In this document: piece after piece, positions 7,155 to 16,435 of the stretch
Position numbering within the stretch: the stretch's first letter is position 1
How the letters are laid out: each line of letters begins with the position of its first letter
NCBI RefSeq assembly: GCF_003429095.1
Contig: NZ_QVTE01000034.1
Location: 1 to 64,000, forward strand
Origin: Peribacillus saganii
GTDB lineage: Bacteria; Bacillota; Bacilli; Bacillales; DSM-1321
Direction: 5' to 3'
Length of the DNA: 64,000 bases
Notes under the pieces: model-generated
The model's input: only the letters and a program-made list of their open reading frames with translations
Told to the model about the DNA's origin: nothing
Databases searched by the model: none
Translations under genes and position numbers: made by a program

Positions 7155-8663
7155 TTATCTTCCACCTGTTCCCATGCCATTAATAATTTTATCTAGCATT
7201 TCATCTACAATAGTTATATTTCGCGCCGCCGCGTTATAAGCATGCTGGAACTTAATCATATTTGTCATCTCTTCATCAAGCGAAACCGAGCTAACAGACG
7301 ATTTTTTTTCTTCAACAGATTGTCTCAAAATTTCACTGTTGTTTGTAAGTCTGTTAGCCTTAAGAGCATCAACTCCTAGCTGGCCTATTATCCCTTCGTA
7401 GAAAGAATTAATAGTAGCATCTCCTAATAAAGCAGCAGGTTTTCCTTGAATACTGGCCAATTCAAGAGCATTCTTTCCATCTCCGCTATATCCGTCCTTT
7501 GATGCTGCTATTTGATTTGTATCAGAAATAATTACCTGTAACCCCTTTGCTGGGTTGAGCCCAGAGGTAAATCCAAAGAAGTCGTCGCCCTGCAATGTTG
7601 TAGGTGCATTAGCCTTGTCTAAAATATAGCCCTCATTATGTTTTGTATTAAACATTTCTGCAAATGCAGTAGCCAAGTTATCAAGATCGGAAAGCATTTG
7701 GGTATATATCCCTTTACTACCGTTATCAACATAACCATAAGCTTCCACTAAACCGCGCAGTTTTCCTTGGGAGAAATTTGGCACTGAGACATCTACAGTA
7801 TTCTGATCGCTATCTGTAACTTTTATTGCTGCAATATGCTCCGGAAGCGGGCTGCCGATTTCAAGCTTTCCATATTTCGCCCCAGCAACTAAGGTAGAAG
7901 TTGTACCATCTTGATTTAAGATCTTAACATCATAAATCCCCTCGGCAACAGGTAAGTCATTTCCGCCTGATTCTCTTCTCTCTACTGTAATGTTCAAATA
8001 AGATGATATTTGATCAATAAGAAGATCACGCTGATCATATAAATCATTTGGTAAATAGCCATGAGGTTCAATCTCGCTAATTTGTTTATTAACTCCGGCT
8101 ATTTCCTCTAAAATTGAGTTGACTTCTTTTATTGAAACATCATTAATTTGGTTTCCATAGTCACGCTTAATGCTGTTCAGTGAATCAGAAAGATAATGAA
8201 AGGTATCTGCAATGGCGCGTCCCCGTTCCAAAACAACTTTACGGGTGCCTTCTTTTTCCGGGTAAGTTGCCAAGTCTTGCAGTGATGCAGAGAATTCATT
8301 CATTACAGCAGCCAGTCCGTCTTGAGTTGGTTCATTCATTATGTCTTCTAATTTACTCAAAGCTTTCGACCGTGATTCCCAGTATCCCAACTTATTATTT
8401 TCATTGCGATACTGGATATCCAAAAACCCTTCTCGCACACGCTGAACAGATTCTGTTGCGACACCAGTTCCCATCTGACCAGGAATTTGCGGTCGATTCA
8501 AAGACGCTGCTGGGTAAGGTTCTGTCTGCGTAAAATTAATACGTTGGCGCGTGTATCCTGGAGTATTGGCATTTGCAATGTTATGCCCTGTTGTATACAA
8601 AGCACCCTGCTGTGTGAACATGCCTCTTTTTGCTATTTCCAGTCCCATAAAGGTTGAACGCAT
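7155..8663 (-). CDS. flgK: Flagellar hook-associated protein FlgK (HAP1)
   Basis: This 502-residue protein starts MRSTFMGLEIAKRGMF with the diagnostic 'ALYTTGHNIANANTPGYTRQRINF' helix. It ends with 'SVSLDEEMTNMIKFQHAYNAAARNITIVDEMLDKIINGMG', the conserved D0 C-terminus. FlgK caps the hook and joins it through FlgL to the filament. The middle, about residues 200-420, is the variable exposed domain. It lies 37 bases downstream of flgN, its export chaperone, and has a strong GGACGGAGG ribosome site. Confidence 0.97.
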   Translation of the reverse strand: MRSTFMGLEIAKRGMFTQQGALYTTGHNIANANTPGYTRQRINFTQTEPYPAASLNRPQIPGQMGTGVATESVQRVREGFLDIQYRNENNKLGYWESRSKALSKLEDIMNEPTQDGLAAVMNEFSASLQDLATYPEKEGTRKVVLERGRAIADTFHYLSDSLNSIKRDYGNQINDVSIKEVNSILEEIAGVNKQISEIEPHGYLPNDLYDQRDLLIDQISSYLNITVERRESGGNDLPVAEGIYDVKILNQDGTTSTLVAGAKYGKLEIGSPLPEHIAAIKVTDSDQNTVDVSVPNFSQGKLRGLVEAYGYVDNGSKGIYTQMLSDLDNLATAFAEMFNTKHNEGYILDKANAPTTLQGDDFFGFTSGLNPAKGLQVIISDTNQIAASKDGYSGDGKNALELASIQGKPAALLGDATINSFYEGIIGQLGVDALKANRLTNNSEILRQSVEEKKSSVSSVSLDEEMTNMIKFQHAYNAAARNITIVDEMLDKIINGMGTGGR

Positions 8664-8700
8664 GGCGATTCCTCCGTCCTCTTAAAAGTAGTAAAACAAA

Positions 8701-9189
8701 TTATGCCCGTGAATCAAACATGCTGTTCGAACCTTGCGGGTTTTGCTTGATAGGATTATTGTAGTTAAACTGTTGGTTTTGCGGCTGAAGCATATCGAGT
8801 GTCGTATTTACAAATTGCAGTGATTGATAGATGAGCTGTTGGTTTAAATAATTTAGCTCTTTTAGTTTTAATGCTTCATTCAATAACTCATCTTTTAATT
8901 TAGTTAAATCTTCAGCGTCAGTTGGAGACGACAGTTCTATTATTCTATTGATTGAGGATGCCGCTTCTGGCTGCCCCTTGCTTTTCAGGAAGGCTTCGAC
9001 TGCCTTTTCCCGTTCATTTTCCGTGTTCTCAATGGCTTTTACATACTTTTGCTCATCGATTAGCAGCTGATTGAGGGCTTGGGTGTCCCCTTTTTTAACG
9101 ATTTCTGTTTTTCTAGCTGCTGAACTGATCAGGTCCTTATGAAGCTTAATCAGTTTTTCTAGTGTTAATCGTATCTGTTCGACAGACAT
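8701..9189 (-). CDS. flgN: Flagellar export chaperone FlgN (YvyG)
   Basis: This 162-residue, strongly helical and charged protein has no signal peptide. The N-terminal 'LEKLIKLHKDLISSAARKTEIVKKGD...LL.DEQ.YVKAI' is the FlgN-family coiled coil, and the Gln/Asn-rich tail is common in Bacillus members. FlgN binds FlgK and FlgL in the cytoplasm and delivers them to the flagellar export gate. Its position between flgM and flgK is conserved. Confidence 0.92.
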   Translation of the reverse strand: MSVEQIRLTLEKLIKLHKDLISSAARKTEIVKKGDTQALNQLLIDEQKYVKAIENTENEREKAVEAFLKSKGQPEAASSINRIIELSSPTDAEDLTKLKDELLNEALKLKELNYLNQQLIYQSLQFVNTTLDMLQPQNQQFNYNNPIKQNPQGSNSMFDSRA

Positions 9190-9236
9190 ACCTTTCCCCC
9201 AACAGTTAGAAGGACGGTTTTCAACACCGTCCGCTC

Positions 9237-9503
9237 TTATTTTTTAAAATAAAAATCCACAATACTCTTCGCTGTATCACGGGGGTTTAATTTATATGTC
9301 CCGTTTTCTACCTGCATCCTTAGCTCATCGACCTTCGCCTGGCGCTGTGCCGGAATCTGAGACGACTGCTGCATTTCTTTGGCTGTGGATGAAATTTCTA
9401 TTTTATCTGAAGCACTCTTTGCTGTTCCTTTTACGTTTTCAATTTTGTTGAGTTCTCTTTTGTAAGGGTTGATCCCTGAAGGACCAAAGTTATTAATTTT
9501 CAT
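9237..9503 (-). CDS. flgM: Anti-sigma-D factor FlgM
   Basis: This 88-residue protein starts MKINNFGPSGINPY, the conserved Bacillus FlgM opening. It then has 'DKIEISSTAKEMQQ' and a C-terminal 'KVDELRMQVENGTYKLNPRDTAKSIVDFY', the sigma-D-binding helices. FlgM holds sigma-D inactive until the hook-basal body is complete. The start at 9503 was chosen over an upstream in-frame ATG because AAAGGAG precedes it. A textbook sigma-D promoter lies about 45 bases upstream, so flgM feeds back on its own transcription together with the downstream flgN-flgK-flgL genes. Confidence 0.95.
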   Translation of the reverse strand: MKINNFGPSGINPYKRELNKIENVKGTAKSASDKIEISSTAKEMQQSSQIPAQRQAKVDELRMQVENGTYKLNPRDTAKSIVDFYFKK

Positions 9504-9547
9504 TCTAATCCTCTCCTTTGTCCGTTCGTAATTCTCCCCTGCCATTA

Positions 9548-9574
9548 TTATCGGCAAAAGAGGTGTTTATTTTA
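9548..9574 (-). promoter_or_regulatory. Sigma-D promoter upstream of flgM
   Basis: On the minus strand TAAA (9571-9574), exactly 15 bases, then GCCGATAA (9548-9555) match the sigma-D consensus TAAA-N15-GCCGATAT at all but the last base. It would drive flgM-flgN-flgK-flgL and possibly yviE-fliW-csrA. Confidence 0.88.
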
Positions 9575-9711
9575 TTATAAATTATGATTTTTTAATTGAC
9601 AAAATTTGCAGGCTTAATTCTGAGAATATTAAACAATTCGACAAATAGATGAATAATTGTGTCGGTAGGCAGAGCGATGAGGAATGATTAGAGGTTTATA
9701 TACAAAGAGAG

Positions 9712-9737
9712 ACCCGGAACAAATTTATGACCCGGGT
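9712..9737 (-). terminator. Possible weak terminator after yvyF
   Basis: ACCCGG and CCGGGT form a 6-bp GC stem around a 14-base loop, just after the yvyF stop on the minus strand. The following tract is pyrimidine-rich (CTCTCTTTG) rather than a clean T run, so it is at best a partial terminator. Confidence 0.4.
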
Positions 9738-9746
9738 TTGTAAAAC

Positions 9747-10163
9747 TTATTTATCATTATGTGTGTAGTACGCTCCTTTTTTTCCTCTTTCATCCAATTC
9801 CTTGCGGAGTGCTTCATCAGATTCAAATTGCGTTAATTGAGACCTTAAGCTATCCTGGCAACTGCTGCATAACGGGCCAACTTTCGCGGGGGCACCGCAT
9901 TTTTCACACTTTACTCCCAAATTAGGAAATTGTGTGGTTCTAAGCTTACCCGTTTTGATGAATTTTACAATGAGGCTTTCTTGCACACCAGTGTTGTCCA
10001 CAACTTGAATCATGCTGGCTGTGCGGTTTTCCCGTCTGCGAATGTATTGGTATACCTTTTCAAACTCCCTTTCCTCTTCTTTATAGCATACTTCGCAAAC
10101 ATCGCGAAATTTTGTCCTGACAAATAATGTGTCACAATTTGGACAGTTAGATAAATCATTCAT
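9747..10163 (-). CDS. yvyF: Flagellar operon zinc-ribbon protein YvyF
   Basis: This 138-residue cytoplasmic protein has an N-terminal zinc ribbon (CPNC...CEVC, residues 8-28) and a second one (CEKCGAP...CSSC, about residues 87-104). Between them lies a helix-turn-helix-like 'SMIQVVDNTGVQESLIVKFIKTGKL' segment resembling MerR-type DNA-binding helices. It matches the YvyF/TIGR03826 family in length and location between comFC and flgM. Function is not established; the fold suggests a nucleic-acid-binding regulator. Its strong GGAGGAG ribosome site supports the start. Confidence 0.9.
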   Translation of the reverse strand: MNDLSNCPNCDTLFVRTKFRDVCEVCYKEEEREFEKVYQYIRRRENRTASMIQVVDNTGVQESLIVKFIKTGKLRTTQFPNLGVKCEKCGAPAKVGPLCSSCQDSLRSQLTQFESDEALRKELDERGKKGAYYTHNDK

Positions 10164-10257
10164 AGCTATGCTCCTCCGCTTATCTTTCTGTACTCATTAT
10201 ATCGACAAGTAGGAGGCTTATATGAATAACCGCTGAACATTTATTGAAGAATGATTG

Positions 10258-10974
10258 CTAGCGCGCGACCGTGAACGACATGACTTGCCTGGCCCCCGAC
10301 TGGATCAACCCTTTGGCGGTGTGTCTTATCGTTGATCCTGTGGTATAGATATCATCAATAATTAAGATTATTTTATCTTGGACTGATTCCGGCTTTTCCA
10401 CTTGGAATACCTGATGAAGGGAAATTCGCTCGTGGCGGGATTTTTTTGATTGTTTTTCTGTGTGCAGACGCGAGAGGATATTCACCGGCAATAGGCCCGC
10501 AGACCGGATCAATGCTTCTGATTGATTAAAGCCCCGCTCCTGTAATCGGTCGACGCTTAGGGGGATAGGAACTACTAGATCAAATTCTAATTTATTCAAC
10601 CTTTGTTTAATCTGCTGGCTAAATGCCTGGGAAATTGCATAGTCTCCACGATACTTAAACTTTGCGATTGTTTCCTTTAAAAAGTCATTGTAGAGATAGA
10701 GAGAAATATTTTTTGTAAGGTATCCCTTCCAGTCTGGATTGTCATCCCATCTTACACAGTCGAAACATAGGTCGCCAAATCGGAATTCCAGGGAAAGGCC
10801 ATCGAAGGGACGGCTGCATCCCTTACACGTGTCCCCCTCAATTTTCTCAAGTTTTCCCTCGCAATCCCTGCAAAGAGAAGCCCCCTCCTTTTTTAGCAGC
10901 GCTTTCCAGGTAATGTCGTTTTGGATTGGAGTGTCACAAAGAACACAGATTTGGCCTGATGCAATATTAAACAT
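10258..10974 (-). CDS. comFC: Competence protein ComFC, phosphoribosyltransferase family
   Basis: This 238-residue cytoplasmic protein is needed for transformation. It starts with a zinc-finger-like region (CVLC...CRDC...CKGC...CFDC, residues about 9-65), followed by a PRTase fold with the PRPP-binding 'IILIIDDIYTTGSTIR' loop at the C-terminus and the 'LVVPIPLS..RLQERGFNQ' motif typical of ComF proteins. The start at 10974 overlaps the comFA stop by 8 bases and has an AGAGGGA ribosome site, so it is translationally coupled. An upstream in-frame ATG at 11004 lies deeper inside comFA and is less likely. B. subtilis has comFB between comFA and comFC; it is absent here. Confidence 0.93.
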   Translation of the reverse strand: MFNIASGQICVLCDTPIQNDITWKALLKKEGASLCRDCEGKLEKIEGDTCKGCSRPFDGLSLEFRFGDLCFDCVRWDDNPDWKGYLTKNISLYLYNDFLKETIAKFKYRGDYAISQAFSQQIKQRLNKLEFDLVVPIPLSVDRLQERGFNQSEALIRSAGLLPVNILSRLHTEKQSKKSRHERISLHQVFQVEKPESVQDKIILIIDDIYTTGSTIRHTAKGLIQSGARQVMSFTVAR

Positions 10975-12433
10975 CAAGCATCCCTCTTTTCTCTGCTTCA
11001 GCATTCATCCTTTCAATGTGGCGAACTGCCCTTACCATTCCATTGCTTTTCCCGTAATGAAAAAAAGTAACGTTCCCATCAGGTTTCTCAATGCTGCGGC
11101 CAACCCGGCCAGCTATCTGTACAAGTGCGCTTTCTGAAAAAACATCATGGTCCGCTCCAATTACAGCGACTTCGAGATTAGGGATTGTTACTCCACGCTC
11201 TAAGATGGTCGTTGTCAACAAACCTGGTATTCGTTTTTCTCTGAGTAACGATACTTTTGTTTTGCGCTCGGGATCCTCGGAGTGAACCGCTTCAAGATCC
11301 GGATTTAATTTTTGATATATTGGTAGGGAATTTTCCATTATTTTTATACTTGGGAAAAATAGCAGTATTGGAGTGTTGTTTTCGAGCCGTTTTTTAACCC
11401 ATGCTGATATAGCTGGAGGTATAGTTTTATTTTGCGAAATGGACTTGTTCCAATTTCCACACCATTTCATGATCGGAACGGGGATTGGTTTTCGATGGAA
11501 GCGGGCTGGGATTGTTACCCCCTTTAGAGATCCTTTTGTGAAGGAAAACTGCATTTTCGCAGAGGGAGTAGCTGTTAGGTAGATTAGTGAGGAATCTGAT
11601 TTTCGGGCTTTATCGACAGCAAACTGGAGTGACTTGTCTGCTGAATATGGAAACGCGTCAACCTCATCAATAATAACCGTATCAAACGCTTTGTAGAATC
11701 GGAAAAGCTGATGAGTGGTGGAAACAGTTAATGGAGCGAGTAAATGGCGATCCACGGTTCCGCCATATAGCGAAGCTACAGCTATATCGGGAAAGGCTTT
11801 TTTCAGACGGGGGACCAGCTCCAATACCACATCATTTCTTGGTGTCGCTATACAAATTCGCTGGCTCGACTGGAGGCCAGCTTCAATACCTTTAAAAAGT
11901 ACTTCTGTTTTTCCCGCACCGCATACTGCCCATACCAAGAGTTGCTCCTTGTTGGTTACTGCATCTACTACTCGGTCGGAAGCATGGCTTTGGCCTTCCG
12001 AAAGGCTCCCTGTCCATGCCAGCGGATTTGGGCCACTCTCAAAAATAACATCTGGTCCAGTCCAAACATGTAAATATGAGCAGCTGCTGACTCGGCCCAT
12101 CATGATGCAATTTCGGCAATATGTACAATCTTTTTTACATCGGCTACATGGAAATGTAAAAAACTGATTTTGATTTTGATTGCCGCAGCGATTACATTGG
12201 AATTTTGAATCTTCCAGGCTTACACCCAGTATGCGACCAATATAGCCACACTGGAAGTGTTCATCGAGGAGATCAGCCGGAAACGAAATTTCTTCGGCTA
12301 AAAGGGCTCTCCCGCTTAAATGATGTTGTAATTCGGGTGAAAAGGAATAAGATTGAGCGAGGATCTTGTGTTCAGGTGATGGAATTAACGGATGGCTCGA
12401 AAAGCGGAGAATTTTTTGGAGAAATTTCTGCAA
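10967..12433 (-). CDS. comFA: DNA uptake helicase-like ATPase ComFA
   Basis: This DEAD-box-type ATPase of the competence machinery is thought to drive single-stranded DNA through ComEC into the cytoplasm. An N-terminal four-cysteine zinc finger region (CNRCG...CSRCKKDCTYCRNC) precedes the helicase core with Walker A 'CGAGKTE', motif II 'IIDEVDAFP', motif III 'YLTATPS' and motif VI-like 'QIAGRVGRS'. The start is best placed at a TTG at 12433, because AAAGGAG lies 8 bases upstream and the peptide before it (MKGATI) is encoded by the ribosome site itself; an ATG at 12475 is the alternative. About 488 residues, normal for the family. Confidence 0.93.
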   Translation of the reverse strand: MQKFLQKILRFSSHPLIPSPEHKILAQSYSFSPELQHHLSGRALLAEEISFPADLLDEHFQCGYIGRILGVSLEDSKFQCNRCGNQNQNQFFTFPCSRCKKDCTYCRNCIMMGRVSSCSYLHVWTGPDVIFESGPNPLAWTGSLSEGQSHASDRVVDAVTNKEQLLVWAVCGAGKTEVLFKGIEAGLQSSQRICIATPRNDVVLELVPRLKKAFPDIAVASLYGGTVDRHLLAPLTVSTTHQLFRFYKAFDTVIIDEVDAFPYSADKSLQFAVDKARKSDSSLIYLTATPSAKMQFSFTKGSLKGVTIPARFHRKPIPVPIMKWCGNWNKSISQNKTIPPAISAWVKKRLENNTPILLFFPSIKIMENSLPIYQKLNPDLEAVHSEDPERKTKVSLLREKRIPGLLTTTILERGVTIPNLEVAVIGADHDVFSESALVQIAGRVGRSIEKPDGNVTFFHYGKSNGMVRAVRHIERMNAEAEKRGMLDV

Positions 12434-12546
12434 AATAGTAGCTCCTTTCATAGTATTCCTGACCGTTTTCGACATGTTTTGGGATTTTTCCTGCCAAACT
12501 ATGAAAAATAAACTTAAGCCTGGTTAATTTTTTCCTGTCAGGTAGA

Positions 12547-12712
12547 TTTACTGTCCATAATCGGTAATTTAATTGCCAAAACAGAACATTTTTTGTCCAA
12601 AACTGGCAAAATACTGTCCAGCCTCAAGTTTACTTGCCAAACACAAATAACAATAAAACAAAACCCCATATCGGCACCCTATTTACTTTTCAAAAATGGT
12701 AGTTTACTCACC
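12547..12712. repeat. Degenerate 21-bp intergenic repeat, core TTTACTKNCC
   Basis: This lies in the 385-base gap between degV and comFA, which holds no gene. Variants of TTTACTTGCC recur with starts at 12547, 12568, 12589, 12610, 12629, then 12682 and 12703, a 21-base spacing with one short and one long interval. The units are degenerate outside the core. The same core, TTTACTTRCC, occurs in the 51-bp array at about 19.8-20.3 kb. No promoter or terminator for comFA stands out. Confidence 0.65.
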
Positions 12713-12818
12713 AAACAAGACCTATATCAATCCGCACTGCAAAATACCATTCAAAATTCCAACGACTATTGAAACTATAAAAGGCACCACACCCCATCAG
12801 GATATGATGCCCACAAAT

Positions 12819-13661
12819 TTAAACCTTATACCATCCCATCCCCATCGCTCCCTCACCTAAATGAGTGCCGATAACGGGACCGAAGTAACTGATCACAAAC
12901 TCAACATTCGGAAATTGAGCTTCTAGTTCAGCCTTCCATTCTTCCGCTTCCTGCTCTCTGTTCGCGTGAATAATGGCTGCTTTATAGCTGCCTCCGCTGT
13001 TTGCATCCTCTCCAAGCAGTTCCACGATACGCTTCATCGCCTTTTTACGAGTTCTTATTTTTTCAAAAGGAACAATAACTTTATTTTCAAACACCAGGAT
13101 CGGTTTTACCTGAAGCAGGCTCCCAATGAGGGCAGCTGCACTACTGAGGCGGCCGCCCAGCTGCAGATGGCCTAAATCGTCGGCCATGAAATAGGCCCTC
13201 GCCGATTTTTTCATTTCAGACAGGCGTTCAAGGATCTCCAAAGGCTCTTTTCCGTCCATGGCCATTTTTGCGGCTTCAATCACATAAAAGCCCTGGATCA
13301 TGCAGCTGATTTCGGTGTCAAAGCCGAATACTTCAATACCATCGACCATTTCGCCGGCAGAAAGAGCTCCCTGGTACGTCCCGCTGATACCGCTTGATAG
13401 ATGAATGGTGATGACAGCATCATATTCTTTAGCCAGCTCTTCAAATTTTTCAACAAACATGCCGATGGGGGGCTGTGAAGTGGTGGGAAGCTTGTCCGCG
13501 TTTTTAACCTCTTGATAAAATTCTGTTGCGGTTATATCTACTTCTTCCAAGTATGCTTCGGTTCCAAAGATAACGTTAAGAGAAACCATATGTATGTTAA
13601 GCTTGTCTCGCATTTCTTTCGGGATATAGGCCGTACTATCCGTGACGATGGCCGTTTTCAT
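12819..13661 (-). CDS. DegV family fatty-acid-binding protein
   Basis: This 280-residue cytoplasmic protein has the DegV signatures 'TDSTAYIP' at residues 7-14, 'TTSQPP' near residue 60, 'ITIHLSSGISGTYQ' and, in the C-terminal domain, 'IIHAN' and 'SYFGPVIGTHLGEGAMG'. DegV/FakB proteins bind a fatty acid in the cleft between two domains and, in Firmicutes, present it to the kinase FakA. Its position next to degSU and comF matches B. subtilis degV (YviA). Likely a single-gene transcript; the neighbours are separated by more than 200 bases. Confidence 0.93.
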   Translation of the reverse strand: MKTAIVTDSTAYIPKEMRDKLNIHMVSLNVIFGTEAYLEEVDITATEFYQEVKNADKLPTTSQPPIGMFVEKFEELAKEYDAVITIHLSSGISGTYQGALSAGEMVDGIEVFGFDTEISCMIQGFYVIEAAKMAMDGKEPLEILERLSEMKKSARAYFMADDLGHLQLGGRLSSAAALIGSLLQVKPILVFENKVIVPFEKIRTRKKAMKRIVELLGEDANSGGSYKAAIIHANREQEAEEWKAELEAQFPNVEFVISYFGPVIGTHLGEGAMGMGWYKV

Positions 13662-13746
13662 AAAATAAAACCTGCCTTATATAAGTTTTGTTGCTTTCAT
13701 TATATTCCCATTTTATAGGAAGATTCCGGATTATGCATTAAGAATA

Positions 13747-13845
13747 GCGGGAAAGCGCCCTGATAAGACAGGAGCTTATTCCGTACTACGGCGACGCTGC
13801 ACTAGGAAATCAAGTGCGTCGAGACTGGGAACTGGAGCTAGACAA
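13747..13845. repeat. Dispersed Bacillus-type intergenic repeat, copy 1
   Basis: The plus strand runs from GCGGGAAAGCG to GGAGCTAGACA. Shared blocks with a second copy at 46793-46883 are GAAAGCG, GCACTAG, and GTGCGTCGAGRCTGGG followed by GAGCTAGACA. The ends and spacing are conserved while the middle varies, as in short non-autonomous intergenic elements. It lies between degV and degU, abutting the degU terminator. Confidence 0.6.
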
Positions 13846-13847
13846 TT

Positions 13848-13881
13848 AAAAAAGCGCATGGTCCTTAACGGCCATACGCTG
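13848..13881 (-). terminator. Terminator of degU
   Basis: On the minus strand AGCGTATGGCC, a GTTAA loop and a near-complementary arm with one bulged base (GGACCATGCGCT) are followed by TTTTT, about 10 bases after the degU stop. Confidence 0.85.
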
Positions 13882-13889
13882 AATGATTT

Positions 13890-14573
13890 TTATCGCACTT
13901 CTACCCAACCGTTTTTAATCGCAGTGACAACTGCCTGAGTACGGTCGTTTACGTTCATTTTTTGCAGGATGTTGCTGACATGGTTTTTGACTGTTTTTTC
14001 ACTAATATACAGTGTTTCACCAATACCGCGGTTACTTTTTCCATCCGCCAGAAGCTGAAGTACTTCGCATTCGCGGCGTGTCAGTAAATGAAGCGGCCTT
14101 CTGATTTCAGGGGCAAATGCAACGCCGGTTGCGCCGCTGCCATTAGAAGACAGCCTGCGGTATTCGTTTACTAGATTGTGAGTCACCTTAGGATGCAGGT
14201 ATGATCCGCCGTCTGCAACTACTTTTACGGCCTCGACCAATGCATCTGCATCCATTTCCTTTAACAGATAACCGGAAGCACCAGTTTGGAGCGCATGCTG
14301 GACATAGTTTTCATCATCATGGATGGATAGGATAATGACCTTTGTTTCCGGATGTTTTTCAATTAATTGCTTAGTAGCTTCCACGCCGTTTATTTGCGGC
14401 ATGTTAATGTCCATGATTACGACATCGGGGTTGTATTCTTCAACGAGGCTGATTGCTTCTGATCCGTCATCTCCCTCTGCCACTACCTGGAAAGTTTGTT
14501 CAAAATCTAGGATTCGTTTTACCCCTTCGCGAAATAGTTGATGGTCGTCAATAATAACGATGTTTGTATTCAA
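13890..14573 (-). CDS. degU: Response regulator DegU
   Basis: This 227-residue response regulator of the NarL/FixJ class closely follows B. subtilis DegU. The receiver domain carries the acidic pair in 'VIIDDHQLF', the phospho-acceptor Asp near residue 55 in 'VVIMDINMP', and Lys in 'LLKEMDAD'. The C-terminal LuxR-type HTH has '[36 protein letters not shown]'. The start is a TTG at 14573 with GGGAGG nine bases upstream, which gives the family length; a longer open frame to 14627 overlaps degS and lacks a good ribosome site. DegU controls degradative enzymes, motility, competence and multicellular behaviour. It lies 46 bases downstream of degS in one operon. Confidence 0.97.
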   Translation of the reverse strand: MNTNIVIIDDHQLFREGVKRILDFEQTFQVVAEGDDGSEAISLVEEYNPDVVIMDINMPQINGVEATKQLIEKHPETKVIILSIHDDENYVQHALQTGASGYLLKEMDADALVEAVKVVADGGSYLHPKVTHNLVNEYRRLSSNGSGATGVAFAPEIRRPLHLLTRRECEVLQLLADGKSNRGIGETLYISEKTVKNHVSNILQKMNVNDRTQAVVTAIKNGWVEVR

Positions 14574-14619
14574 CGCCTTCGCCTCCCTTGTCTTTTTTAT
14601 ATTTTTTATAGTTTGTTTT

Positions 14620-15762
14620 TCAGTCATTTAATGGAACCTGGATTATGATAAGTGTGCCCTTTCCAGGGTTTGAATCGATTGTTAGCTCACCGCCAAGCAG
14701 CTCGACCCGTTCGGACATTCCGATCAAGCCAAAGGATCCCTCCTTCTGGATGCTCGCATCAAATCCTTTTCCATCATCTTTAATGACAGCCATTAAATGA
14801 GTCTTTTTCAATTCAAGTTTTACGCTGATCAGTCTTGGTTCAGCATGTTTTAAGGCGTTTTGGACAGATTCCTGTATCAGCCTGAACAAAGCGACCTCCA
14901 TGTTTGCCGGAAGCCTCTTTTCCTCTCCAAGGTTAACAAACCTCATTTGGATCGTCTTGTTATATTCTTCGAGAGTAGCCATGTATTTTTTTAGAGTAGG
15001 AATCAAACCAAGATCATCCAGAGCCATTGGCCTGAGATCATAGATGATTCTGCGGACTTCATAGAGAGCGTTCCGGACCATTTTCTTCAAGTCCTTAATT
15101 TCTTTTAGAGCCTCATCCCCGCCGCGCTCACGGTAGATCCGCTCAATCAAATCTGAACGCATCATCACGTTTGCCATCATCTGTGCAGGACCATCATGGA
15201 TTTCCCGGGATAGCTTCTTGCGTTCCTCTTCCTGGGCTTCAATGATTTTAAAGCCAAAATCCTGCTTCCGTTTTGCGTCCTCCAGCACCTCACCCATTTG
15301 CTTTAGGTCGCTGGTTAAATAATTAAGGACAACAGTGATTTGGGAAACCAAATGCTCCGCGCGCTCAATTGTTTGCTGAAGTCCTTTCAGACGCCGCTCC
15401 AAATCATCCCGCCGGTTCCGGAGCTCCTTTTCCAGCTGGCGGTTCATTTGCAGTTCGACCTGCATATTATGCGCTTTTTCATAGGCCTCACGGACCTGGC
15501 TTTCGGAAAACTTATTAAAATGCATGCTTACTTCAGACAGTCTTTTTCTTGACATTCGGGCGTTTGTTTCAAGCTTGTCCCCTTCTGCAATTACCTTGCA
15601 GACCATCTCTTTAATCTCTTTTAATTCATTTGATAGAGCCTCAAAGTCCTGGCGGCACTGCTCTTCAATCTGAAAAATTTCTTTTTTGCTGCTGTCTACT
15701 GTTTCGACCATTGTGTCGAGGATTCTATCAAGCGCTTTGATATCAACTTTTTTAATGGACAT
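14620..15762 (-). CDS. degS: Sensor histidine kinase DegS
   Basis: This 380-residue cytoplasmic histidine kinase has no transmembrane segment. The N-terminal 160 residues are the DegS sensor coiled coil. The HisKA_3 dimerisation/phosphoacceptor site is '[13 protein letters not shown]' with His189, the same residue number as in B. subtilis. The HATPase domain shows '[14 protein letters not shown]' (N box), 'DDGKGFD' (G1) and '[17 protein letters not shown]' (G2). DegS phosphorylates DegU, encoded immediately downstream. The GCGGAGG ribosome site supports the start. Confidence 0.97.
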   Translation of the reverse strand: MSIKKVDIKALDRILDTMVETVDSSKKEIFQIEEQCRQDFEALSNELKEIKEMVCKVIAEGDKLETNARMSRKRLSEVSMHFNKFSESQVREAYEKAHNMQVELQMNRQLEKELRNRRDDLERRLKGLQQTIERAEHLVSQITVVLNYLTSDLKQMGEVLEDAKRKQDFGFKIIEAQEEERKKLSREIHDGPAQMMANVMMRSDLIERIYRERGGDEALKEIKDLKKMVRNALYEVRRIIYDLRPMALDDLGLIPTLKKYMATLEEYNKTIQMRFVNLGEEKRLPANMEVALFRLIQESVQNALKHAEPRLISVKLELKKTHLMAVIKDDGKGFDASIQKEGSFGLIGMSERVELLGGELTIDSNPGKGTLIIIQVPLND

Positions 15763-16435
15763 AAAGATTCCTCCGCTTTAGTCCTAGATGTTTACTGCCT
15801 AGTCCATATATAGATTATCCAATATCTTAACAGAAAGGTAAAATATCAATAATCTATCACAATAGGATGGAAAAATTTAGCGGAGCATTCATTGCTTCAA
15901 AATAGCTTTTTTACACTTGCAATTACAGGAAAATATGTTCTTAAGTTATAAAATACTATTTTTTCAAACGTTAAACACTACCTCTATGTACCTATTTTAA
16001 CAAAAAAATTATCTTATGACGTTTTGCTTAGGTAAAAACTTTATGGAAATTAAGGGTATTACTATATAAACTCCAAACCATATGTATGACAAAGCAAATT
16101 ATAACATGGGAAATTAGGAGTGATATTAAAATTCCTTTACATTCCTTTCCCTTTTATTACTTATTAAAACTTTCATTACAAGTTGTTGCGAAAATAGCAT
16201 AATCTGCACTTGAAACTTCTTAACTCTTCCATTGTCCTGACAGTCATGACATCGTATAATGAATATTTAGGGGTAAAATCCCTTAATAGTGAAAAAAGTA
16301 CTAATTTGCAGCGTAATAGGCGCAAAAAGATTATAAAACATTTATAAATGAATTTTTGCAGGTCCCTGAGAATGCCGAGAAGGAAGATATAAATTTATCG
16401 GCAAGATGCTTGCACTTTTATAGAGGAGGGTCAAT
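15763..16435. other. Gene-free divergent region between degS and yvyE
   Basis: This 673-base AT-rich gap separates the divergent degS and yvyE genes. No supportable open frame, repeat array or structured RNA was seen apart from the promoter-like boxes annotated at 16232-16260. It presumably also holds the degSU promoter on the minus strand close to 15.8 kb. Confidence 0.6.
16232..16260 (+). promoter_or_regulatory. Putative sigma-A promoter for yvyE
   Basis: TTGTCC (16232-16237), a 17-base spacer and TATAAT (16255-16260). It points toward yvyE, leaving a leader of about 170 bases. Confidence 0.6.
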
